A stretch of DNA of 64,000 bases, taken from NCBI GenBank assembly GCA_035508435.1, contig DATJNA010000197.1, positions 1 through 64,000 of the forward strand. Direction: 5' to 3'. The notes beneath the pieces were generated by a model, which saw nothing but the letters and a program-made list of their open reading frames with translations, ran no database searches and was not told the origin of the DNA. Below, in pieces: positions 43,934 through 50,940 of the stretch. Position 1 is the first letter of the stretch; each line of letters starts with the position of its first letter. Made by a program: the position numbers and the translations under genes. This DNA comes from JASHVB01 sp035508435 (GTDB lineage Bacteria > Pseudomonadota > Alphaproteobacteria > Acetobacterales > Acetobacteraceae).

Positions 43934-44305
43934 AATCCTCAGCAAGATCAACGGTCTATCGTTTCGGTTTACGCGCCGCAGTTTCCAGTTCCCGATTGGT
44001 TTCCGAAATGCGGAAACTGCGCCAACCGGCGCGCGGATCATGGCGGTGCAGCACTGTTGGCGCGTCAGTGGTTCATCGCCAGAGTGCGGCCATGCGGACG
44101 CCCAGGGCAGGCCCTGGACAGCGGCGGCGGCCAGGTGGAGGCAGGAGCGCGCGGCGCAGGAGCAACGCGACGGCCCGGGTTCTTGCGCGGCATGGGCGAT
44201 TATGTGCTGGTACGTATGGATCCGGGCAGCGCGGCCTGCTTGCCGGGATGGCCCGGTTCCGTGCCACAGTGTTGGCTCGTCCGCGCGCGCCTCGAAGGAG
44301 ACCCA
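43934..44305. other. Spacer between tRNA-Thr and amidase gene
   Basis: 372 bases without a recognised gene. A perfect 7-bp hairpin, GTTTCCG/CGGAAAC with a 5-base loop AAATG, lies at 43999-44017, 66 bases beyond the tRNA; it could stop tRNA transcription although no T run follows. The rest is likely to hold the amidase promoter. GAAGGAG lies shortly before the amidase ATG. Confidence 0.5.
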
Positions 44306-45958
44306 ATGATGCCAGACGACCGCGCCGCCAGTGCCACCGCGCTGCATGAGCTCACCATTGCCGAGGCATCGCGCCTGATCTCCGCGCGGCAACTCTCGCC
44401 TGTCGAGCTGACGCAGGGGTTGCTGGACCGCATCGCCGCCATCGACCCCTGGCTGAACGCTTACCTTCTGGTGACGGCAGAGCATGCGCTGGCGCAGGCG
44501 CGCGCGGCCGAGGCGGAGATCATCGCCGGCGATTACCGCGGGCCAATGCATGGCATTCCGTTCGCGCTCAAGGACATCTATTGCACCAAGGGCGTCCGCA
44601 CCACCTGCCATTCGCGCACACGCGCCGACTATGTGCCGGATTTCGACGCCACCACCGTCAGCAAACTGCATGACGCGGGCGCGATATTGCTCGGCAAGCT
44701 TGCCACCCATGAATTTGCCCATGGCGGGCCGTCCTTCGACCTGCCGTGGCCCCCCGCGCGCAACCCATGGAACCTGGGGCACTTTACCGGGGGCTCGTCG
44801 AGCGGTGCCGGCGCCGGCGTTGCCGCCGGGCTGATGCTGGGCGCGCTCGGGTCCGATACCGGCGGCTCGATCCGCAATCCGGCGGCACTGTGCGGACTGG
44901 TCGGGTTGAAGCCGACCTACGGGCTGGTAAGCCGGTTCGGCGTGTTCACCAACTCCTTCAGTTACGACCACGCCGGACCGATGACCTGGAGCGTCGAGGA
45001 TTGCGCGATCATGCTGCAGGCGATCGCCGGCCACGATGCGCGCGATCCGGCCAGCGCCACGCGGGCGGTGCCGGACTATCGTGCGACACTGACCGGCGAC
45101 ATCAAGGGACTGCGCATCGGGGTGCTGCGGCATTTGTACGAGGACGACGTGCCGATGGGGGCCGCCGCGAAAGCGGCGCTGGAGCAAGCGTTCGCAGTGC
45201 TCATGGGACTCGGTGCAATCCTGGAGGATGCGCGAATCAGGCCCGCGCAGGACTACTACGACGTGAAGATCACCGGCGCGGAGAGTGAGCTCTTCGCGGT
45301 GCACGAACCGGTGCTGACGCGCCGCCTGGCAGATTTCGGCGAGGATTTCCTCGGCCGCACTCTGGGTGCGTTGCTGATGACTGGTGCGGACTATGTGGCC
45401 GCCAGCCGCGAGCGTCGGGTGATGATGGCACAAGCCGAAGCACTATATGCGCGCTACGACGTGCTGGTGACGGCGGGCCCTGGGCCGGCGCCGCGCCTCG
45501 ATGCGTGGCGAACGATCAGTTTCTGGCAGAAGGCTTCGCTAACCACACCGTTCAACGTGCTGGGCGGACCGGCGCTGGCCCAGTGCATCGGCTTCACCGC
45601 CGACGGGCTCCCGCTCTCGATGCAGGTGATCGGCCGGCCGTTCGACGACGCGACGGTGCTGCGGGTCGCAGATGCCTATGAAGCCGCCACGCCCTGGCGT
45701 GGGAGGCGGCCAAAACCGGATCTCGGCGCGGCGGCACCGTTGCCATTGCCTCCGCTACCGGATCCGGAACGAGCGTCGTTGCCGCAGGCGCGTCAGGACG
45801 AGATCCTTGCGCTCTGCCGGCGCGCCGGGCTCAAGCTGAACGAGCGACATTTTGAGCAACTCTGCGCCACCGCGCCATATGTGGAGGCGATGACCGGGCG
45901 GCTGCGCACGAGCCGGGAATTCTACGAGGAGCCAAGTTCTGTCGTTGTGCTGGGGTAA
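44306..45958 (+). CDS. Amidase (amidase-signature family)
   Basis: A 550-residue hydrolase starting MMPDDRAASATALHELTIAE. Triad: Lys in PFALKDIYCTKGV, cis-Ser in FTGGSSSGAGAGVAAGLM, nucleophile Ser in LGSDTGGSIRNPAALCG. The C-terminus carries an additional 80 residues after MQVIGRPFDDATVLRVADA, including QARQDEILALCRRAGLKLNE, similar to a small domain found on some amidases of this subgroup. Substrate unknown. GAAGGAG 6 bases upstream of the start. Confidence 0.93.
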   Translation: MMPDDRAASATALHELTIAEASRLISARQLSPVELTQGLLDRIAAIDPWLNAYLLVTAEHALAQARAAEAEIIAGDYRGPMHGIPFALKDIYCTKGVRTTCHSRTRADYVPDFDATTVSKLHDAGAILLGKLATHEFAHGGPSFDLPWPPARNPWNLGHFTGGSSSGAGAGVAAGLMLGALGSDTGGSIRNPAALCGLVGLKPTYGLVSRFGVFTNSFSYDHAGPMTWSVEDCAIMLQAIAGHDARDPASATRAVPDYRATLTGDIKGLRIGVLRHLYEDDVPMGAAAKAALEQAFAVLMGLGAILEDARIRPAQDYYDVKITGAESELFAVHEPVLTRRLADFGEDFLGRTLGALLMTGADYVAASRERRVMMAQAEALYARYDVLVTAGPGPAPRLDAWRTISFWQKASLTTPFNVLGGPALAQCIGFTADGLPLSMQVIGRPFDDATVLRVADAYEAATPWRGRRPKPDLGAAAPLPLPPLPDPERASLPQARQDEILALCRRAGLKLNERHFEQLCATAPYVEAMTGRLRTSREFYEEPSSVVVLG

Positions 45959-45999
45959 TGCGGCGGTCGCCGGCCAGGATCCCGGCCTGCGCCGCCTGA

Positions 46000-46431
46000 G
46001 CGAAAATCAGGCCGTGCTTCGCCGGGGTGAAACAGCGAATGGCGAATCACATCACCCGCGCGCCGCAGCTCGTGCCGGAACGGAAGACCGCCCTCATCCA
46101 AGGGTTGCAGGCGATGCCGGACGGCGATCAGCTTTGTCATTTTGATTTCCATCCCATGAACGTCCTGGGAACCGTGGACTCACCCACAGTGATAGATTGG
46201 CGCGATGCCTGCCGTGCTACGGCTGCGGCGGATGGTTGCCGGTCACATGTGCTGCTTGAGTTTCACGCGGAGTCATTCGCAGCCTCCTATTTAGCAGCCT
46301 ATTGTGAAATGAGCGAATGCTCGGTGGACGAGCTTCTGGCGTGGCGCCCATTCATCATGGCGGCCAAGCCGATCGAGACGCCCGATCAGGCACCGCGGCT
46401 TTTGGCGCTCTTCGCGGCGACAGGATGGTGA
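46000..46431 (+). pseudogene. Aminoglycoside phosphotransferase-like kinase, C-terminal fragment
   Basis: The open frame from 46000 gives about 140 residues matching only the C-terminal lobe of APH-family small-molecule kinases. The catalytic loop is GDQLCHFDFHPMNVL (HxDxxxxN) and the metal site SPTVIDWRDA. The frame is closed upstream by a TGA at 45997 and no ATP-binding N-lobe is encoded before it, so this is probably a decayed remnant. A GTG at 46027 could start a short product. Lower G+C than the flanking genes. Confidence 0.7.
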
Positions 46432-46501
46432 TGTCGACTTGACTCGCCGCTCTGGACCGCCGGCTCCGCCACGGAGCGTACCCACGAATACATACTATCT
46501 C

Positions 46502-46996
46502 TCAGCGGTAGTCCCCGCACGCCAGCGGCCCAACCCATCGCCGATAAGCGTCGATCCAGTTAGTCGCAATCTGCCACTGGGCCTGACGCAGCGTGATGCG
46601 ACCCTTGCACACCGCCCGATGCAGCGCATCCTCAACGCGATCCTTGGTATGCGCACCACACGCTCCACGCCAATGCTCCGGCCAAAGATTGCGTGGATTG
46701 GTAGGCGCACCGCCGAGTTCCAGACTGATGAGATGATCTTCCTCGTAATCACGGGCGCGACGGTCGCGGTAATCCGACGCATCGAGTTGATTCCGCTTTA
46801 GCTTGTAGGTGTAGTCTTCTGGCGGTCGGATGTATCGCGTGGACCAGTCCCGATTGCAGATCGTTTCGCCGATGTTGGACTGGGAAATGGCTGGATCGAT
46901 GGCGCCGGGTGTTCGGTCGGGATTCGGCAGATCAGGCGTTCGGGCGGCAGCCATCAGCAGGAGAGCGGCGACAGGAAGTAGTAAGCGGTGCAACAT
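46502..46996 (-). CDS. Secreted HNH-like nuclease domain protein
   Basis: A 164-residue protein with a signal peptide (MLHRLLLPVAALLLMAAART). The mature part ends in an HNH-like motif: YEEDHLISLELGGAPTNPRN, then LWPEHW. GACGAHTKDRVEDALHRAVC suggests a disulfide between its cysteines. Such small HNH-like exported proteins occur widely without a proven role; nuclease activity is inference. GAGGCTGC precedes the ATG at 46996. The gene stands alone on the minus strand. Confidence 0.72.
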   Translation of the reverse strand: MLHRLLLPVAALLLMAAARTPDLPNPDRTPGAIDPAISQSNIGETICNRDWSTRYIRPPEDYTYKLKRNQLDASDYRDRRARDYEEDHLISLELGGAPTNPRNLWPEHWRGACGAHTKDRVEDALHRAVCKGRITLRQAQWQIATNWIDAYRRWVGPLACGDYR

Positions 46997-47168
46997 GCAG
47001 CCTCGTGGATCGTGAACATGACGACACGCTTATTGGCCGCCGCTGCGATTCGCCACCGCCGTTGGGAGGCGAAGCCACCCAAGCCTCCCCAGCCCAGTCT
47101 CGCCATGCTCTGGCTGGCGGTCCCGTACGCCTCGAAGCACCACGTATCCTGCGTCGTTGCCGGCGGCG

Positions 47169-47369
47169 TCAGGGTCGCAGCGCGATGACGTCCTGCGCGA
47201 AGATCATTTCCTCCGCCCCGACCAGCGCAGGATCGTCGGCCGATGCCAGATATCGGCCGAACAGCCAAATACCGTCGCCCGGATTGGAAACAATCTCCAC
47301 TTCTGCCCCGGACCCCAGCACCACCCGTGTCCCAACCGCGAGAGCCCGGATGTTGAGCGGCTCGGTCAT
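47169..47369 (-). CDS. Small protein coupled to the Rieske dioxygenase
   Basis: A 66-residue protein, MTEPLNIRALAVGTRVVLGS... ending DVIALRP. No family recognised. The sequence suggests a small beta barrel (GSGAEVEIVSNPGDGIWLFG). Its ATG overlaps the stop of the Rieske alpha-subunit gene by four bases (ATGA), a strong sign of translational coupling and a real gene. It may modulate or accompany the oxygenase, but no ferredoxin motif (CxH or cysteines) is present. Confidence 0.65.
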   Translation of the reverse strand: MTEPLNIRALAVGTRVVLGSGAEVEIVSNPGDGIWLFGRYLASADDPALVGAEEMIFAQDVIALRP

Positions 47370-48757
47370 TCGGCTGCTCTCGCGTCGACTGCCGCCGCCT
47401 CATGCCGCCATGGCATCAGTTCGTCCCAGCTCTCCGCCTGCATGAACTGTGCCCAGCGGCGATACAGGTTCCGCATCGGTTCCTCGCTTGCCTGTGCCTT
47501 GGTCAGATCGACGACCCGGCCTGGCAGGCGAAGTCCGTCCCATTCGTAATTCTCGACGGCGTGACCCAAACCCATCTCATACGTATAGGGATGGCGACGC
47601 GCGATCACACCTCGGCTCGCCGCATGCGCATAATTCCAGTTCTCCATGTCGTCTTGCTCGGTCATGCCGGCCGGCCCGGAGTAGCGGATGTAGTAGTCGC
47701 GCAGGAAGTTCTTCACCTGTTTCGGCGCGTCGCGGTCAACGAAGAAGAAGCGCCATACCTCGGTCTGATGTGCAGTGACCGGGTGCCACACCGCCAGCGT
47801 GCGGGGCTGCCGGGGCAGCAGAGCGGTATTGGGGAAGATTTCGCCGGGTGCGCCGATTAGCCGCTGGTTGGCGCTGCGACGTCGCCTCGCTTCCTCGCAA
47901 TGGCGGAAATACTCGGCGACCTCAGGGGAATTCTGGTAGGCGGCCTGCGGCGCGTGGTCTGGCGGCAACGCATAGGTGATCGTCTGGTGCCCGCGGTCAG
48001 GAATACTGACGTGTAGCTTTCGCGCCAGGTTGAGCTCGCCGTAGTCGCGCCTGCTCCGCCCGCTTGGACCCACACCGACCAGGTCAACCGAACGGTGGGA
48101 GATGTTGTGGTAGGTGTCGCCGCTGAAATTCTCGGCTGGCCACTTCCAGTTGCATGGAATGATCCATTTCTGCACGCCACCCAGAAGTTCTGCCTGCCCT
48201 TCGCGCCCATCCCAACCGTCGAGCATCAGGTCCAGGAACCGCCGGAACCCGCCAAGGTATTCCAGGAATGGCGGCGCACCTGCATCCCAGGTCGCCCAAA
48301 TCGTACCCTTGTAGCTGCACAGTTGCGCGACCTCGATGAGGCGGTACTTCGTCCTGTCCAGCTCGGAATGGTAGGCCTCGCGGAAAAACGGCACGCCCAC
48401 CAAGGCGCCGTCGGTGCCGTAGCTCCAGCCATGATAGGGGCAGGTGAAGACCGTGGCATTGCCGTCGTCGTAGCGGCACACCTTCATCCCGCGATGGCGG
48501 CAGGAATTCAGCAACACGTGCACCGCCCCGGCGCGGTCGCGGCATAGAATCACCGATTCCTCGCCCATGCGCGACGTGAAGAAATCACCGGGATTGGGAA
48601 TCTGGCTTTCATGCCCGACGAACAGCCAGGATCGCGCGAACACGCGCTCCTGCTCTTGGGCATATATATCATCATTGACGAAGATTTCGCGGCTGATCAA
48701 ACCGGACGTGAGATCGACCAAGCCGGAATGATAACCACGCGTTGCATTCAATGCCAT
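47366..48757 (-). CDS. Rieske aromatic ring-hydroxylating dioxygenase, alpha subunit
   Basis: A 463-residue catalytic subunit. The Rieske [2Fe-2S] ligands are SCRHRGMKVCRYD and FTCPYHGWSYGTDG. The mononuclear iron site begins WPAENFSGDTYHNISHRSVD (the bridging Asp and two His). The later Asp ligand is expected near the C-terminal region. Together with the beta subunit immediately upstream it inserts O2 into an aromatic ring. Neither a ferredoxin nor a reductase gene is in the window, so electrons must come from elsewhere. Substrate unknown. Confidence 0.94.
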   Translation of the reverse strand: MALNATRGYHSGLVDLTSGLISREIFVNDDIYAQEQERVFARSWLFVGHESQIPNPGDFFTSRMGEESVILCRDRAGAVHVLLNSCRHRGMKVCRYDDGNATVFTCPYHGWSYGTDGALVGVPFFREAYHSELDRTKYRLIEVAQLCSYKGTIWATWDAGAPPFLEYLGGFRRFLDLMLDGWDGREGQAELLGGVQKWIIPCNWKWPAENFSGDTYHNISHRSVDLVGVGPSGRSRRDYGELNLARKLHVSIPDRGHQTITYALPPDHAPQAAYQNSPEVAEYFRHCEEARRRRSANQRLIGAPGEIFPNTALLPRQPRTLAVWHPVTAHQTEVWRFFFVDRDAPKQVKNFLRDYYIRYSGPAGMTEQDDMENWNYAHAASRGVIARRHPYTYEMGLGHAVENYEWDGLRLPGRVVDLTKAQASEEPMRNLYRRWAQFMQAESWDELMPWRHEAAAVDARAAE

Positions 48758-48771
48758 GATCGTGCCTCCGA

Positions 48772-49311
48772 CTAAAAGAAGAACGTCAGGTTCTTCGACA
48801 ACAGCACATTCTGGTCCAGGGTAATCTTCCGCCGGGCGAGCAACCAGCCATCACCGTGCCGGCGCAGCGTATCCTCGCGCTTGCCAACCAGCAGATCAGT
48901 CTCGGTCTCGACGCGGTTGCGGTAGACCAGGAAACGGGATTTGACCGTGACCTCGCGGGGCGTGACCGCATCGGGCGCTGCGCGGAGCAATTGCACGTTC
49001 GACACCATATGGGCGATCCGAGATTGCGGTTCTTCTGCCCAGTGGATGCCAGTCTGGATCTGGCGCACCCGGCGGGTCAGGGTGTCCTTGCCCTCGTCGA
49101 GCCAGTTGATGTCCTCGGTCTCGCGGGTGAATTCCCGGGCGGTGTCGCCGTACTTCACGTTGCGCCGCATCGGCATCCAGTAGCGGATGTCTTCGGCCAG
49201 CAGAGCGAGCCATTCGTCGTGCCGCCGCTCGTCGAGCAACTCAGCCTCTGCATAAAGGAATTGTGCAATCTCCTCGGTCAGCAGCAGCCGGGCGACGCGA
49301 TCATCGCGCAT
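48772..49311 (-). CDS. Ring-hydroxylating dioxygenase, beta subunit
   Basis: A 179-residue cone-shaped structural subunit. Family landmarks: IAQFLYAEAELLDERRHDEW, LLAEDIRYWMPMRRNV, RIAHMVSNVQLL and WLLARRKITLDQNVLL. It starts at the ATG at 49311, overlapping the dehydrogenase gene by 11 bases, and ends 14 bases before the alpha subunit. Needed to form the alpha3beta3 oxygenase. Confidence 0.92.
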   Translation of the reverse strand: MRDDRVARLLLTEEIAQFLYAEAELLDERRHDEWLALLAEDIRYWMPMRRNVKYGDTAREFTRETEDINWLDEGKDTLTRRVRQIQTGIHWAEEPQSRIAHMVSNVQLLRAAPDAVTPREVTVKSRFLVYRNRVETETDLLVGKREDTLRRHGDGWLLARRKITLDQNVLLSKNLTFFF

Positions 49312-50200
49312 CCTTTGGCGCCTTTCCCTGGACCCGCAACTCAGTTCCTGCCATCGCTTCCAGCACCCGGGCGGCGACCGGGAACCCCTCCTGGCCCCAG
49401 CCGGCCGCCTGGGCGCGCTGGTAGACATCCGAGGCGATCGCCCCCAGCGTCGCCGGGGCGCCAACGTCACGCGCCAATTGGCAGGCGAGCTCGACATCCT
49501 TGGCGATGATGTCGAGTGTACCCCCGGCGGCGAAGGAGCCCGGAAACACACCGCGAGAGATATTGTCGAAGGTGCGGCTTTGTCCTGCACTCACCGGCAC
49601 GATCCGCGCCATGGTTGCCAGATGCAGCCCAGCCTTGGCGGCGATCAGCATTCCTTCGATCGAAGCGATGAAGTTGGTGTATCCCAGATATTGCGTCACC
49701 AGCTTGGCGGTCGCCCCGGCGCCGCTCGCGCCGACATGAAACACGTTGGCGGCGATCGCGTCGAACAATGGCCGGTACTTGACGAAAACCGCATCACTGG
49801 CGCCAACCATCACGGTCATCGTCGGCGGGCGGCCACTGACCGGCGCGTCGATCAGCTCGACCTTGCGCGACCGGCACGCTTCACCGACGCGGGCGACGGT
49901 CTTTGGCGCATTGGTGGTGAGGTCGATATGGGCCGCTCCGCTTCGCAACCCGGCGAGGATGCCAGCCTGCGGTTCCAACATGGCCGCCTCGAATTCGATA
50001 GGGCCGGGCAGCGAGGTGAAAGTCACGTCGCTGTCGCGCGCCGCGGCTAACGCGCTGTCAGCGCGCTCGGCGCCCTGTGCGCACAAGGCGGCCATCGCTT
50101 CCGGGCGGAGGTCGTAGACCGAAAGGCGATGGCCGGCGCCGATCAAGCAGCCTGCGATCGGTGTGCCCATCGTTCCAGTGCCAATGAACCCAATGCGCAT
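49301..50200 (-). CDS. NAD(P)-dependent beta-hydroxyacid dehydrogenase (HIBADH-like)
   Basis: A 299-residue dehydrogenase starting MRIGFIGTGTMGTPIAGCLI (Rossmann GxGxxG). VELIDAPVSGRPPTMTVMVG is the substrate-binding signature and the catalytic Lys is in GATAKLVTQYLGYTN; the active-site region continues LDIIAKDVELACQLARD. Relatives reduce or oxidise 3-hydroxyisobutyrate, glyoxylate or tartronate semialdehyde. First gene of the dioxygenase operon, overlapping the beta subunit by 11 bases. Divergent from the small GG-leader peptide. Confidence 0.92.
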   Translation of the reverse strand: MRIGFIGTGTMGTPIAGCLIGAGHRLSVYDLRPEAMAALCAQGAERADSALAAARDSDVTFTSLPGPIEFEAAMLEPQAGILAGLRSGAAHIDLTTNAPKTVARVGEACRSRKVELIDAPVSGRPPTMTVMVGASDAVFVKYRPLFDAIAANVFHVGASGAGATAKLVTQYLGYTNFIASIEGMLIAAKAGLHLATMARIVPVSAGQSRTFDNISRGVFPGSFAAGGTLDIIAKDVELACQLARDVGAPATLGAIASDVYQRAQAAGWGQEGFPVAARVLEAMAGTELRVQGKAPKDAR

Positions 50201-50338
50201 TATGTTGCTGTCCTCCCTCGTGCCGCCATCATCGACCTGTTCGTCGTGAACGACAACCCTTCGACTGTGATGAAGGTAACTGATCGGTTGTCGAGCCGGG
50301 AGTACTGTTCGAAGCCGCGGCAATATCGCCGCAGCTTC

Positions 50339-50343
50339 AGGAG
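50339..50343 (+). promoter_or_regulatory. Ribosome binding site of the GG-leader peptide
   Basis: AGGAG at 50339-50343 lies 9 bases before the ATG at 50353, which supports this small frame as a translated gene. Confidence 0.7.
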
Positions 50344-50352
50344 CCATTCACG

Positions 50353-50583
50353 ATGTCCAAAACGTACCTGGACAATGCCAGCGCTGCGGTGCTCGGCGTA
50401 CGTCCTGTCTCCCCCGATGAGCTGACCGCCATAGCGGGGGGCGGCGGCCCTACCAATGTTGTCCCCTATGTGGTTTCGATTCCCGCCGCCCCGCCCGGCG
50501 TCTGTGCTTCCGGCTACGAGGACTATACCCACAATGTGTCAGTCTATACCGGCGTGGTTTCCTGTAGCGCGCCTCCTAAGTAG
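50353..50583 (+). CDS. Small peptide with double-glycine-type leader
   Basis: A 76-residue protein, MSKTYLDNASAAVLGVRPVS... then PDELTAIAGGGG and a core of about 46 residues containing two cysteines (GVCASGYEDY, VVSCSAPPK). The ELTxIxGG pattern is characteristic of leaders cleaved by peptidase-containing ABC transporters, as for bacteriocins or modified peptides. No maturation enzyme or such exporter is in the window, so it is an orphan. A good AGGAG ribosome binding site is present and it is divergent from the dehydrogenase gene. The N-terminal 20 residues resemble the start of the molybdenum hydroxylase at 50941-53232. Function unproved. Confidence 0.6.
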   Translation: MSKTYLDNASAAVLGVRPVSPDELTAIAGGGGPTNVVPYVVSIPAAPPGVCASGYEDYTHNVSVYTGVVSCSAPPK

Positions 50584-50940
50584 CCTGGCAGAGGGCCCAA
50601 TCCGCGTCGCTGCCGTTGCGTCGCGGTCATCGTGCGCCCGTCGCCCGGTCGGCGGCCCGGACTTGTAGACGAAATGCGGTCTGCGGCGGTTGGTGGGGTG
50701 TCCCCACGCCTCACCGATCCACTCCCTTCAGTGTGAGCCCAGGGATTCGGCCAAACACACATCGCCAAGATATCGGCAATCGTAGACCAGGGCGATGCAC
50801 AGTTCCGCCTCCGCCCATCCTCACCAGCCGTCGCCTTCCTCAGGCAAGTTGCATCGCGTTCCGCGTGACAGCATCGAAATGGACAGCGGGATGCGGAAAG
50901 CGCCGGCTCTGCCGTCGGCGCGAGATCTGAGGAGACCGCA
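50584..50940. other. Intergenic stretch, no gene recognised
   Basis: 357 bases between the convergent small peptide gene and the molybdenum hydroxylase gene. No coding frame, repeat or convincing terminator recognised by eye. Confidence 0.5.
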
